64,000 bases of DNA from Capitulum mitella (GCA_030062745.1 CP099841.1:4534423-4598422), one strand, 5' to 3'; counted from the first letter of the stretch, positions 1 to 11,710 are shown. Numbers and translations: made by a program. Notes: a model not told the origin generated them from the letters alone.

Positions 1-299
1 TGGCCTCTAGCCATTTGTTACCGCTCGTTTGGCGGGTGTGGCGTTCGTATCGCGGTGCAGACTCGTCATCATTGTCCTCCCACTGTCTGCCGTCTCCCCG
101 CTTAAGGCGACCGGCGGATTTCGCATTGTTTCTTTCCGATTGCCGCTTTTCCGTTTGCTCTGCCGTTGCCGGGCGGTGTCAGTGTGGTTGATGTCCTGTT
201 GTGTTGTGTCCGCGCGCCGTCCGTCGTCGTCCCCGCGAAGCGGCGCCGTGCCCTCGTGCCTGACTTTCGGCCACCGCTGACCCCGTCGCCGTCCGGCAG

Positions 300-415
300 G
301 CTCGTCCCCCTACAGCGTCGGCGGCGGCACGCCCGGCCCCATGATGTCGCCACCCCCTGCCGACATGGGCTACAACATGTCCATGAACGGCACCCAGTAC
401 AACAGCCAGAGCCAG
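300..415 (+). CDS. exd: exd penultimate coding exon
   Basis: Two bases complete a split codon, then 38 codons follow from 302 to the donor at 416. They are rich in Ser, Pro, Gly, Met and Tyr, typical of the disordered arthropod Exd C-terminus. The downstream intron is 540 bp. Confidence 0.8.
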
Positions 416-994
416 GTGAGGCCCGGCGGTGTCGGCTGCCGCGGGTCGTGAAGGGGTTGCTGCCGACTGAGCGTCATCGATAGACTCAGAGTCCTCTCGG
501 TCACGTTCTTTTTTTGTAGGACATGTAGACCCGCGTTGGCCGGAGTTTCTTGGGCATCATGTGCTGAGCGTTTTAGAGCCGATCTGCCCAGAGAATGGTA
601 GCGTATCACTTTCCAGTAGCTTCAGTTAGAAGCTGGTGGGTTGCTTAGCCATCGACTCAGTTTCAGCGTTGCAATGGCTCATTTACCATACATTGTCAGC
701 GCACTGTTTGCAGCGTTTGATGTCACGTTACTTTTACCAAAAGCTTTTAAATGGCATGTGTTCAGTGATATGAAGGTGTGCGATCACTAAGCTGTACCTA
801 AGAGGCTGCTTTTCTGATCTGTCCGAACGAGGAAATTGCAGAGCAAGCCTATGTCGTCTTAAACGGAACGCCGTCTGCGGCGCTCTCGTCTCGTTTGCAA
901 TGGCATCGTCCCCTCTGTCGCCGGCACGTGTTGACGCTCGTCCCACCATTTCCAGGGCAGCTATTCCGACTCGCAACCGGGAATGGGATACTAA
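300..994 (+). CDS. exd: extradenticle/PBX homeodomain protein, C-terminal coding exons (partial gene)
   Basis: Extradenticle/PBX proteins are TALE-class homeodomain transcription factors that act in the nucleus as DNA-binding partners of Hox proteins and of Homothorax/Meis. Only the tail after the homeodomain lies in the window, in exons 300-415 and 956-994 (stop TAA 992-994). The first exon has acceptor CGGCAG and donor GTGAGG, and the second has acceptor TTTCCAG; exon one ends in phase 0 and exon two opens in frame. The encoded tail contains SPYSVGGGTPG, then MMSPPPADMGY, and ends in QPGMGY. From memory, insect Exd tails follow the same order: a SPYSMGG-type start, a PMMSP block, an SMGY block and a final SMGY. 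The homeodomain exons would lie upstream of position 1. The protein ends right after the GMGY block, without the short extra tail I recall from insects. The assignment rests on recalled family resemblance and the clean splice structure. Confidence 0.8.
956..994 (+). CDS. exd: exd terminal coding exon with stop
   Basis: The acceptor is CCATTTCCAG at 946-955. Twelve codons, GSYSDSQPGMGY, precede TAA at 992-994. The exon is tiny and would be missed without the homology argument. The 3' UTR follows into a GC-rich block; its end was not located. Confidence 0.78.
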   Translation, partial: GSYSDSQPGMGY

Positions 995-1744
995 CGAGGG
1001 CGTTTGCTGTTTGAGGTGAGTGATATAGCTGGCGCGCCGGCCCGGCCGGGCCGCATTAGGAGTCGTCGCGCGCCCGGCCGAGAGCGGCGGGCCGCGCGGC
1101 GTGACGCGTCGTGGGCGTCTCCCGGCGGCGGCGAGTTACGGCGGCGGCCGGCCGGGCCGCCCGGACGCCGGGCCTCCGCGCGCCCGCGCCGGCCGCCCGC
1201 TCCGTGGCGGCTGATGGATGGCGAGCAGGGCGGCAGTCCTCGCCGCCGCAGTAGATCATCGCGCGGCCGTCTCGTGAGCTATGCGTCACGCGGGCGGCGG
1301 TGTTGTGAGGCGATGCGGTCATTAACGTGCTGAACGGCGTCGAGGGGCGATCAGTAAGGCCATCGACTGATCTGCCGGGCGATGGTATCCCTGACCCAAT
1401 CAAGGGGCGGCCCGCAAACACACTTCACGCCGACCCTCACCTCGCCGTATCTTGTTTGCGGCGGAACGTATGGCCCGATCCGGCTCTGCGACGTGGAGCG
1501 GTGGAATGGACCGGTCGCACGAGGCGGGCGGCGGGACGGCGAGGCCGGCGGTCGCCGCCGACCTCTGGGGCCACCGCGGCCGCCATTAGGTATGCCGACT
1601 GGCCGCCGGCCGGATCGGGCCCGTCTGAAACCGAATCCGGCGTCCAGCGACCGTGTCCGGGCCCGATCCCATGATGCATTTAAAGAGCCCCATCAGCGTA
1701 CTGCCGGCCGACCCGACCGCCTCTGACGGCAATCAGAGACGGCC

Positions 1745-1885
<141 letters not shown>

Positions 1886-4800
1886 CGCGCGCATTCATGT
1901 TTTTTTTTTTTCTCTCGCTCTCTCACTCTTTTGCGCTTTTTCGGTCTTCCATTCCATCGCCTGCGGTTTCACCCAGTCGGCCTATATCGACTTTCGGCGG
2001 CCGGTCGGCGCCCGGGGCCTCAGGTGCCGGCGGCTATCGAGCGCCGTCCCGGGCGCGGCCGTCGCCTTTTTGCCGGCCGTCCGCCGTGACGCGGTGACGG
2101 CCGGCGTCACGTGGCGCTGATCCGCGGTGGCGGCGGCGGCCGACGTGTGAACGCGGCCGGCAGCCACCTCGTTAATCACCGCGCCGGCCGGCCATTCATC
2201 ATCGGCCGCACCGGCGCGCCGGCCGCGCGGCGACGTCCGGCCGCGCCGCGACCGCCACCGGACGACGCCGCTCCGATCGTCGCGCCGGACGTGGCAGCGT
2301 TTTGTGTTCCGGTGCCCGCGATGGCGACGGCTGGGACAAATCGGCCACGTTGCGGCGGTGAAAGATGTGCCGGAGGGCGAGGGTGTTGTTTCAGTTTCCG
2401 CTGGGTGAGCGCCGAGCAGCTCGTCTCGTTCGGCGTGTGTCGTTAGGGCTGCGTTGCGGGCCGCGGGTCGCGCGGTCAGACCAGCCCGGCCCTGTCCGTC
2501 ACGAGTCTCGCGCAGAGCGGCGGCGAACAAAACAGCCGGCCGCCCGGCCCGCTACAGTTGTCCCAGGTAAACGTTCATTATCCGGGCGGCCGGCCGGGCG
2601 CGGCGGGGGGCGCGCCGCGCCGCAGGGGGCCACCCGTAAATTTAGCGCGCCGTGATGGCGGCGCCCACGGCCGGCCACGCCGCCCCGGCCGGCGCCGGCG
2701 GCGCAGCCGGCCCGCCGCCTCCTCCCGGCTCGGCCCGGCCGGCCGGCACACAACCCATTTCTCTTTCCGTCGTTTCGCGAACGGAGAACAATTGTCTTTT
2801 GTGCGCTATTGTCTCCCTTTCAATTTCCAGATCACACAGTGGAAATTTTTCAGACGCGCCCATTGTTTGGTGCGGGCGCGGTATTGGGGCGGCCTGGGCG
2901 GCGGTGCGGCTCCTGGGGAGGTCCGGTCCGGGAGGAGCACCGCCGGCGGTCTGGTCTGGTCCCGGGCCGGCCGCGGTGTGGTCCGAGCGCCGGCGGCCGC
3001 CTGCCTGCCGGCGGAGCCGCCCGCGCGCCGTCGCTCACCCGTCGGCCTGCTGTGTTTCAGAGCCGGCGTGAGTGAGCGACCCGCCGGGGAGCGTGAGCGC
3101 GTGGTCGTCTCCACTATGATATTACGGCGCGCGTCCGGGGCGCCGGCCGCGGGCCGCGCGCGCCCCGCCGGCCGCCGCAGAATCTCGGCGCCCACCGCGC
3201 GTGCCCGGCGGCCGGCCCGCCGGCGGCAGCGCTGCGGTGTGCAGGACGGCGGCGGCGCCAGTCAGGACCACGGCCGGCGCGGCGGAGAGCCGCCCTCATC
3301 ACCGCCAACGGCCGCCACCGGCGCCCGGCCGTGTTCATTTGCATTGACGATACTTCAGTGACGAGCCCGTTCATTTCCTCACATCGGCCGACTGGATGTT
3401 TGCAATGTTCTCACGCATGGATATTATGTTTCGGAGGTCGCGCGCAGGCGCGGCCGGCGCCGGAGGCCGAACGCAGCTCTAGCATAAACGCATCGGCATA
3501 ATCGCTCCGCCAGGGGCCGAGTTTCCGAGGCGTGGGGATTTCGTTCAAATTGTGATTTCTGGGGCACGCCGGGCTTTCGGGAGCTGTTACGTTCTCGGCT
3601 CTGGCCCCCTGTTTTGTATGGTGTATACTCATTATGTACCGTATTGTACGTGCCCCAATAAATGTGTCCACGTTTTGTACAAACGTACATAGAAACATGC
3701 TCCTTTGCAATGGATGTTTTCGGCGTTTGCGTGCTTCGAAGCATGGGGCAGTGGCGTGGAACGGAACCGCGACTTTAGACCCGCTCGATGAGGTCTAGTG
3801 AATGAATGACTCGTTCTCCGCCTAGGCGACGGAGCCGACGCGACCTCGTCGGCTGAAGAGATGGGTCGCCGTCAGTGACTGCGGCGGGCCGTTTGGCCGG
3901 ACAGCCTGCCGGGACAGACCGGCGACGGTCGGGAACGGGCCGGCGCGCCGCGCGGCAGCTACCCGGGAACGGTGGCCCCCGCCGGCCGGCCGGGCCTCCC
4001 CATGCCCCGACACCCCCCCCCCCCGAGATCCTTGGACGCGCCGGCGACCGCCGATGACGTGAAGAAAGAAAGAAGGCACCAAGAATATCGTGCAGCAATG
4101 CAGCTGTGGGCCTTCGGCAGCGATGATACCTGGTATGGCGGCTCCATGAGTCCTTGGCTAGTTTCCGCTCCACGGTGCCGCCGAGGGTAGCAGGAGCGTC
4201 GACCGGGAGTTGAAAGGCGCACGCGGTGGCGTGGCGGTAAAAGGCCTGTTTTGAAGAAAAAGATCTGTTTACGCGAGGAACGTGTTGACGCGGGAAATGC
4301 CACCGTTCAGCGGTTTCAGCAGTGCCACTACCTGACGAAGTACTGCCGCTCGTCCAGACGTCCTGCGACCGGCTGAAAGCCGTTATCATCGCCTTGCCCA
4401 GGCCGCAGCCGTTGGCGGCGGACTCGCCTACCAACAAACACAATCACCTGCCTCATTTGGCCGACTTCAGACGGGCGCACCGGTAATGAGTCGGCAGCAG
4501 ATTACCCGCCGACGCAATAGGAAAAACGCGGCCGACTGGGCGCCGAAATCAATTCAGTGTACCGCGAAGGATTAGAACTAGTCGGGCTTCAATGCCCATT
4601 TTTGTTTAACTGGGTCGATCACACCGGCACCGGCTGGCTCGCGGATTCCAGGAAGCACAGCTAAATCATTTTCGTGGGTTCCCGGTTGAGAAACTAGTCT
4701 GGTGTTCATGCAGCGACCCCGCAACAGTTCTTCAGTTCGGTTTGTACGTTGAGACATAACATACAAACGAGTAAAGTCACGCCGTGTTGCAAGGGAACGG

Positions 4801-5667
4801 AACGGACGGGCATGACGACACACGCCGTCGCGCCCGGCTACGCGCCGACACCGCCACCGGCCTGTGACGTGTGGCTGGCCCGAGCCGCCGGCTGGCCGAA
4901 GCGTCAGCCTTTTGGCCGGGCGCGGAGAGCAGTGGAAATACGGGGTTTGCTTGAGCGAGGTCTCTGGGTTGATTGCGCAGTGACAGGCATTCCGACGGTC
5001 GATATTACATCGGACAAAAGCACCCAGTTGTCTTTATTGATTTCTCGAGTCTCGGTGGTCGCGATCCGAGCGGATGTTTCCCGCTCCGTGCCTCCTGCAC
5101 TGGATCACTAACGCGCTTCATGTGCTTTGTGTGGCGAAGATAGGTCGGGTCACGCTTCCGTTTGACTGGCGAGAGCCGAAGACGCCCCGGCAGCCATCAA
5201 CGGTAAGTGCGACATACTGCGCCATTGGTCCTGCCCAGTCTGAATACGACGCTACCCTTATTCCCTGGTTCAGAAAATGGAATACGATAATCCGTTCTAT
5301 GGACTCCATGGTACGTCTGGAATCCAGAGGCGTTGGAACGGGGGTGGCAGGAGTCCCCAGCTTTGGGTAACATTTAACATGAATCCTATGGCGTTGCATG
5401 GAAAGGAACGAGGTTAAAACCGCGTTTGCTCCCCCCTCCGCCCCTCCCTCATTTCCAGAGGTTCCACCGTTCCTGCTGGAATCTCATGCTTAGTATGGAC
5501 TCCCAGCTAAGTTTTCACTGTCACTGCGCGTCGTCACTGGTTTCTCCGTTATTTGAGCAACGCAGTGTTGCTGACGGGTAATAACGGCTGAGAGTCAACC
5601 GTGAATAATAACAGTGAGTTATGCCGTTAAAAAAACATCCGAGATAAACTGAAATCCCAACGACGCC

Positions 5668-5815
5668 GGGTCGAATTGAAATGACCTGATCAGGCATGCT
5701 TTTTTATTAGGCGTCTGTTCAAGGGTACCACTGAGCTACCATGACCGCTAGCTCAGTGGACAGAACGGTGCTCTCGCCGTCCTTGCAAAAAAGGGTTCCA
5801 GTCGCGCAACTGTCC
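5668..5815. repeat. Inverted pair of tRNA-like (SINE-type) fragments
   Basis: CCACTGAGCTA at 5728-5738 and TAGCTCAGTGG at 5749-5759 form an 11-bp inverted repeat with a 10-bp spacer. Each arm matches the tRNA A-box consensus TRGCNNAGTGG. On the + strand the right arm is followed about 35 bp later by GGGTTCCAGTC, similar to a B box. On the - strand the left arm is followed at comparable distance by TTTCAATTCGACCC, another B-box-like match. Neither side folds into a convincing complete tRNA, so tRNA-derived SINE heads or tRNA pseudogenes placed head to head fit best. Confidence 0.45.
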
Positions 5816-6689
5816 AGAGGGTCAAGCTGACTACCACCCTTGTCACACCTTGTTTATCCTTGATGTCCACCTGTGTCGCAACCCTGGCAGCATGTCAGAC
5901 TTTCGCCATAAAATCAGTGGTTACCTGGAATTACTCGGTCGGGTGTGGGACTCGGAGTCTGTGCAACAAGCTACGCTGAGTATTATGGGCTTCGATTCCT
6001 TGATCAGATCACCCCAGCAGCAATTCGGATCGAATTTAAGATAAAAACCACCTCGAAGTCAGTCAAATGAGCTCTCACAATGGGCCTATCCTGGCTTGCC
6101 ACACAAATACGTTTTTAGCTTAGGAAACCACTTCACCAAAACCAATTCCGAGAACACGGCTGGTCGCGGATGGCGTTCAATAGCACAGACAACCGGCAAA
6201 AGCACTTATCGAACTGACCCCGCCTCGGTAACTTCCTCATCACGCCCTTACGTTCCGCTGTTTGACGATAGGCAAACAAGAACAGGCAAGTGCAATGGTC
6301 AGCTACAAACAGATGCCCATACCAACGATGATGAAGAAAGCGAGGCCAGACACACACTGTTCGACGTCCACCCTGCAGCAGCAAAAATGAACAACACAAT
6401 CCGTCTCCTGGTGTTTTTCCTGATTAATTCCGAGGCACAATCCGCGCTAATGAATGAAACACAATTATAGTACACAACTGTCACAATTATTTCATTTCAA
6501 CATTTCGTGATGACAAGAAAAAATGCCTTATAAACCGGGTTGTGACATACACTGAGACAAGTTCAAACATCAGACAAAACGCCCGTTGTACCTCACGGAA
6601 TGCCGATTTAGACCTAGATGCAGGCTTCTGCTTAATTCGCCTCAAGTGAAGCGATGCAACGCCTGATTGACTGGGCCAGGAACCAATGT

Positions 6690-6870
6690 CGACTCCAATT
6701 CACAGCCGTTTTAAAGTTCTGAATCAATTCAGTTATGAATCAATGATGATTGAATGGCTGCAGGTCTGTGATTCCATTCTAATTCTGATTCACGACGGTC
6801 TTCAAGTGGATCGATTTTGATGCACGACGAAAGCGTGAAATCACTACACACGTTCAGAATCGACCACATG
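6690..6870. repeat. GATTC/GAATC-rich degenerate repeat patch (copy 1)
   Basis: Motifs such as GAATCAATTC, GATTCCATTC, CTGATTCA and GATCGATTTTGA recur every 10-25 bp in both orientations. The same vocabulary returns at 12175-12500 and 18600-19060. There is no fixed period and no coding frame. Confidence 0.5.
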
Positions 6871-7129
6871 GAAGCCTGCCTAGATGAGACCATGGTCCTG
6901 CGGTGACTTGGTGATTCAGAGCCGCACAAAGTCGACATTTTCTTCAGCAGCGGTCGCGTCCCGACGTCCGGCAATACGATGGATGAGCAGGGCGCGGCAT
7001 AAAACAATACTCCCAGGCGGCGACTCGGGATACCAGGCACAAACCGCGCGCACACGCGGCAGCGCAGCACCAGGCCGGGCCGAGAGCAGCGTCTCTCCGC
7101 GCCACAAGCGTCTCTCCGCGCCACCAACG

Positions 7130-7233
7130 TCACTCCGGGGCCGCCCCCGGCCCTGATGACAGGCATCGGTCCACCCTCGAGCGCGTGATCAGGAACGACG
7201 GCTCAAACTCCTCGTCCGTCGCCAGCTTCGAAT
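7130..7233 (-). CDS. DUSP12: DUSP12 terminal exon G with stop
   Basis: Acceptor CTGTTTCAG, phase matching exon F, stop TGA at 7130-7132. EPSFLITRSRVDRCL aligns with the TPAFQIHKNRVDEMK end of the family. The CSCG pair expected just before this segment is replaced by SKLATDEE, so either a small exon (phase 1-1) between 7234 and 7958 was missed or the pair is lost. Confidence 0.7.
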
Positions 7234-10200
7234 CTGAAACAGAGCATGGCGCTATTGTTCCAACCACGGCCGCAGCACTACACCCTGGTTCGTCTTCAAA
7301 ATCTGACAAGCGAAGACGACCTTAACGAAAAGCTCTTGGCGGATGATCAATCTGAACCATTTTCCGTAAGCGAAATACCGTGCTCCGACACCCACACATA
7401 ACTGCCTTCCGGATATTAAAATGTCTCTTTAACGTCACTGGCGTTTCCGACATGGGGCTCCTCTTGCCGTCTTACGTTTCCAATCTCTAACTACGCGGAC
7501 AAGACAGACTAGCTGCTGCACATCGGCCTTATGGGGAAAAGTAGCGAACATGGTAAAACATGATAAAAACCTGTATAATAAACTTGATGGTGCAAAGAAG
7601 CACGGGCATGGCAAGCGGGGGGGGGGGGGGGCGGACAGATATCCCCATTGTTCGATTTAATACTGACCCCATGGGAGCGGCTTGCTGGAAAGAAATGACC
7701 TAAAATGTCTTTTTGCCTCCCCCTTCTGGCTGTGCAGGAGTTCCCGCTACTGCGAAGGACAGCTTTGAAATTACAACGTTCTGGCAGATTTCTCCGAACC
7801 GATTTCTAACCCTCCCTTTTTAAGTAAGCAATCACGCAGCAGGCGATGGCAAACTACTCAGTGTTAGGCAAAAGTGAGTTTCATCTAATAAATTCGCCGT
7901 AAACCAGCACTAAAACAGTGACAGCCCCGGGGTGATGGTAACCGAACATGCGCTTTACCTGACAACCACGAGAACGAGCCCAGCTTGGCGGAGCACTTGA
8001 AGCAGTTCAGTTTACCCTTGGGCTCCTCCACCACTGCAGACATCCACGGAAGCGGTAGCAAGCGATAGCTGCCATCTGAAGCGGAGGAGGACTCCTGGAA
8101 TAGACGAAAAGTCTTAAAATGCATGTAAAAAGCATCACATAATGCAAGCTGTGTCTCCCCGGTTTGCCGGTAAGAACGTACTTCATGACCTTTTGCAAGT
8201 GCCATTTACGACTAACGATGGCGTTCAAATGCGATCCTATGAAACCGCAACCACGGAACTACGAGGTTTTCCACGAATCTATGCAATAACACCCGTAGAT
8301 TCACGCAAGGTCCCCCTGATTCGTCAGAATGAGCCCATTCAAACGTCTTCCTATTTGGATTTTTCTATACATTCAGTTTGTATTTCTAATAACATAAATT
8401 CAAATAATTTGCTGGGAGAATGGGAGCACAAGCAACGACAACGGGAGCAAAAGCAAATAACACACAGCTCTTGTGACGCTGGTCTTCACGGTCGACTGTG
8501 CAAATTCAGGTAACGGCTGATTTTGTGGCGTAAGTTTAACGCGCCATCACGCATATCACACTATTGTGTAGTTATATTTGGCACGATTCTCAACTGGTCA
8601 GTTGCCTGCTGACCCGTGGACCAACTATCGAGAAAAATGATGCATAATGAAGACTGAAAAACCGAAATCGAGAATCTAAGTCGACCAAGCCATTCAAAAC
8701 CATTCTGCCATCACGGGAAGAACAGCACTGTACCACCAATAGGGCCACCGATTTCGGTGATTACACAGGTCAATGCGATTCCGTATCTCCGATCCGATCC
8801 CGTATCTCACGAAGGACACAATCAGCCTCAGCCATGGACAAGCACGGCAGGCTAAGCCAACACCACACCCACCTCCTCACGGCCGGCGCTCACCACAGCC
8901 TCATCCGAGAACAGGACCCTCCGACACTGGCGACATCTGTAGATGGCGCTCGAGCCGGACAGGCCGGGATCAGGCAGGATCAGCGGCGCCGCCACCATCG
9001 GCAAACTGGACCGGTCTGCCGACAAAGTCACAGACACCTGAAATTGTCGGGCACGAGGACGAACAAACACTGACTGAGCCCATCCATTCTGAGAAAGAAG
9101 GAGCATACGCAATGTAACATTAGAACCCGTGGACAGAGATACTTGCACCCTGCCAGCATACGGACCTGAAGCCAGCGGCAAACATGCATAGTACGACCTA
9201 AATCCATTTCACCAAGAAAAAAGGTGAACATCGATTTCCTTCCTGTTAAAGTGCTGCTACAAGAAGCGAAAAGATCACCAGCACCCGTCATGGTCCGCAC
9301 GCAATGACCAAATCATACGGCGACTACCCACACCAGGCCGCCGACGGGCCCGCGGCGGCGGCGCCTCCGCGCGAGTCGTTAACACCAGGCCCAGCGGCCG
9401 GGTCGCGGCAGCCGGCGGCGGCTCGCAGCGGCGGCGCCTCCGCGCCAACCGCCAACACCACGCCCAGCAGCCGGGCTGCGGCAGCCGGCGGCGGCGCCGG
9501 CCGGCGGCCCGGCCCCCCGGCGCCCCACCTGCAGCGACGGCGCGCGCCGCGCCCCGCAGCCGGTACCGCCGGAACTCGCGCTGCTGCAGCGAGGTGTGGC
9601 AGCCCAGGCGGCTGTACAGCTCCAGCTGGCGCCGGAAGCCGACGTTCGGCGCCACGCACATCCGACAGCGGCGGATCCTGCCGGCCAGGACGCGCGCCGG
9701 CACCCGTCAGCCCCGGCCCCGCCCGAGGTCCCGAGACCACACTGCTAACGCTGACGGCAGGTGACGCAAGTCCTGGACCGAGACTGCCACATCAACGACA
9801 GGCGGGCGAAATCGACGGAAGACGACCCGCACCACGCCCCGGCTACTTACGGAGAATCTCGGACAACAAACCGGACAGCCCCGAGCGAAAGTCATGCTTC
9901 CTTGCAGTCGTGCGAATGGGCTCTGGGCAATCTCTTCCGCTCGAAAGATGCGTACGGCTCTTGGACGGTGCGTTTTGTCATCGCACATTTCGAGACCGTG
10001 ACAAATCCTGATGACAAAAGCCCCTTACGAGCTATCTCACTAACAAAAGCATGACTTAATTCATTGTAAACAGGCATCATTAAGTTCTACCGACCCTACT
10101 GGTCCAGCAGATGAGAGAACGGGCATCGAAGTGCAGGGCCCACCCACGCAGGAGATTGACCGCACCTCTACAATGAGGCCAGCGGCGTCGGCACTGACCT

Positions 10201-11710
10201 CGCCAAGGCCTCCTGCGCACCGATGCAGTGAGTCCTCATCAGATAGGCCGCGCAGACGGTGGCGCTGCGAGAGACACCGTGTCGACTGTTCCAGGCCCGG
10301 CGACGGGAAAGAGTTAGACCAGCTTCTGATACGTCTTACAACCAGGCACACCAACCCAGTACAGGGACAGAGCTAGACCAGCGTCTGATACGTCTTACAA
10401 CCAGAAACACAGCCAAGTACAGGGACAGAGTTAGACCAGTTTCTGATACGGCTTACAACCAGAAACACCAGCCCGGTACAGAGACAGACTGAGTTACACG
10501 CGCGCCTGGATCGTCTTACAGCCAAAAACGTCGGCCCGTTACAGAAAACGACTGAGTTTGACGGCCAACTGATCTGTTTTTCAACCATAATTGCACACCA
10601 CGCTTGATGTGAGATACATAACGGACACATACCGGCAATCAACAGGACAATAATATTTTTCATATAATCCTGAATTCAAGCAGGTTGTCTAGTAAGGATG
10701 CAGACCTGCCCATTAATGAATGGTCAGCGTCTGGTTCCAACCAATCAAATATTGCCACTGCAGCATCTACTTTATGTCGCACAAGCGTCGATTCATAGCC
10801 CGATGTAGTGCTTCGTTAAAATTACTCGGATAACGTGACACGTTCACACTGTTGCTGCAAAATATCGGCTTGCCGAGACGAAGAACTCACCAATGCACGA
10901 AGACCAAGCCTCCCAGTAGTCCATCCTTGATGAAGGCATTGATGTCATCGAAGTGGGAGAGCAGATCAGCCGTCCTGATGTCGTCCACTAAAAAAGGACA
11001 AAATCAAAGCCTTCAATAATGACAATGAAAAAAGCATGGGAACAGAAATCAAAATCACAGGCAATCGGTATTCGTTAGTGCACACTTCACGATGAAGGCA
11101 CAAGAATTTAGCTGAAGCGTATTCAATTCCGCACCAGAAAGAACACAAAAATACAACACACTATGCAACAAAATACCGACTCTGTATATGAACCAGAAAG
11201 CTGAAAGAACCACCAGTATTTTACAGCAGACAATGAATTTACCTTCAAATTCAACTTTTTAGGCTTAACGCAACTTTGCCTGACCAAGCCCAAGTGGCAT
11301 TAGTTGACTGTATTATTCGCGTTACAGAGTTGTGGTGGTCCCGCTATTTCACATTTGCATTCATCACATAACTTTTCCGACATGCGTCCATGCCGGACGC
11401 ATGTCCATGTCCATTCTTTCAAGCCAAAGACGAGCTGGTTTCCAATGTAAGCACTGTATGTTGTAACCTACTTATGCGTCAAACGAGATGCAATGAGCAT
11501 CTGATAAAGATCGTTTCCCCAGGTTGTGATAGCAAAGGAAGTGTACACACTATTACCTGTCATACCGCATACAAAGTTTCCTACCTTGGACAAACATGCG
11601 TCGAGCCACTGTCTGCGGTACCTCCGTGAGGTCTTCACTCTCCACGGTAACAACAGAGATTGCCGCGCTGCTATGGGAGGCGGCAAACTCGGCCACGGCT
11701 CTTCTGCTTC
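7130..11710 (-). CDS. DUSP12: Dual specificity phosphatase 12 / YVH1 (5' exon not found)
   Basis: DUSP12/YVH1 is an atypical dual-specificity phosphatase with an N-terminal catalytic domain and a C-terminal zinc-binding domain; in yeast and human it acts in 60S ribosome maturation. Seven exons on the minus strand (11710-11585, 10987-10891, 10285-10199, 9677-9529, 9015-8894, 8094-7959, 7233-7130) join in matching phase to give 272 codons plus stop. Counting from the first full codon, VESED near 22-26 matches the VDSEE strand of the family and DDIRTADLLSHFDD (43-56) is the general-acid loop and helix. HCRHGVSRS (73-81) carries the CX5R active site, Cys74 and Arg80. CRQC (180-183) and CFKCSAKLGSF (224-234) are zinc-domain hallmarks, and SFLITRSRVD near the end matches the family's AFQIHKNRVD. 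The first coding exon, with the initiator Met and the YLGG strand, was not located. The last cysteine pair of the zinc domain (CSCG) is absent from this model. Confidence 0.88.
7617..7631. repeat. Poly-G run in DUSP12 intron
   Basis: A run of about 15 G on the + strand, followed by CGG. Similar long G or C runs occur near 26360, 35657, 40146, 47174 and 59093. Confidence 0.9.
7959..8094 (-). CDS. DUSP12: DUSP12 exon F (central zinc-binding motif)
   Basis: Encodes DGSYRLLPLPWM and then LNCFKCSAKLGSFSWLS; CSAKLGSF is identical to the human protein as I recall it. Acceptor CTATTCCAG, donor GTAAAG. Joined directly to exon E, the protein is about 30 residues shorter here than human DUSP12, so either the loop is short or an extra exon lies between 8095 and 8893. 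Confidence 0.92.
8894..9015 (-). CDS. DUSP12: DUSP12 exon E (linker and first zinc knuckle)
   Basis: Encodes a Pro/Ala linker and then AIYRCRQCRRVLFSDEAV, matching the family motif YKCRKCRRSLF. The acceptor at GTCGGCAG is chosen over an upstream TTTCAG because only it matches the phase of exon D. Donor GTGAGC. Confidence 0.88.
9529..9677 (-). CDS. DUSP12: DUSP12 exon D (end of catalytic domain)
   Basis: Encodes VAPNVGFRRQLELYSRLG, matching the KMNEGFEWQLKLYQAMG segment of the family, and continues to FRRYRLRGA. The acceptor CCGGCAG is preceded by an in-frame TGA in the intron, which rules out a longer exon. It is embedded in a very GC-rich stretch (about 9300-9760). Confidence 0.85.
10199..10285 (-). 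CDS. DUSP12: DUSP12 exon C (catalytic CX5R loop)
   Basis: Completes the catalytic Cys and reads RHGVSRSATVCAAYLM, so the signature is C-R-H-G-V-S-R. The usual family loop is CHAGVSR, so positions 2 and 3 differ while Gly, Ser and Arg are kept. Acceptor CTGGAACAG, donor GTCAGT. A tandem repeat starts 26 bp upstream of this exon on the gene's strand. Confidence 0.92.
10311..10590. repeat. Tandem repeat of about 58-63 bp in DUSP12 intron
   Basis: Four and a half units start at about 10311, 10370, 10428, 10491 and 10554. Each begins GAGTTAGACCAG or a close variant, followed by TCTGATACGTCTTACAACCAG and a CAGTACAGGGACA-like end (written here in parts). Divergence increases toward the high-coordinate end. 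It lies just outside the catalytic-loop exon. Confidence 0.85.
10891..10987 (-). CDS. DUSP12: DUSP12 exon B (general-acid loop to P-loop His)
   Basis: Encodes DDIRTADLLSHFDDINAF and then the strand LVFVH that leads into the active site. Acceptor CTTTTTTAG, donor GTGAGT. The codon of the catalytic cysteine is split by the intron (TG|T). Confidence 0.9.
11585..11710 (-). CDS. DUSP12: DUSP12 exon A (N-terminal part of catalytic domain)
   Basis: The acceptor reads CACTTTTTAG and the donor is GTAGGA. It begins with two bases of a split codon, so the missing 5' exon must end in phase 1. It encodes the alternating strand and helix that ends in ARRMFVQ, matching the segment before the general-acid loop. 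This is the weakest of the seven by similarity, but its phase fits exon B exactly. Confidence 0.75.

Noticed and set aside
11390..11710. Plus-strand frames opposite DUSP12 exon A
   Set aside because: Shadows of the minus-strand exon; the minus strand has correct splice sites and family similarity.
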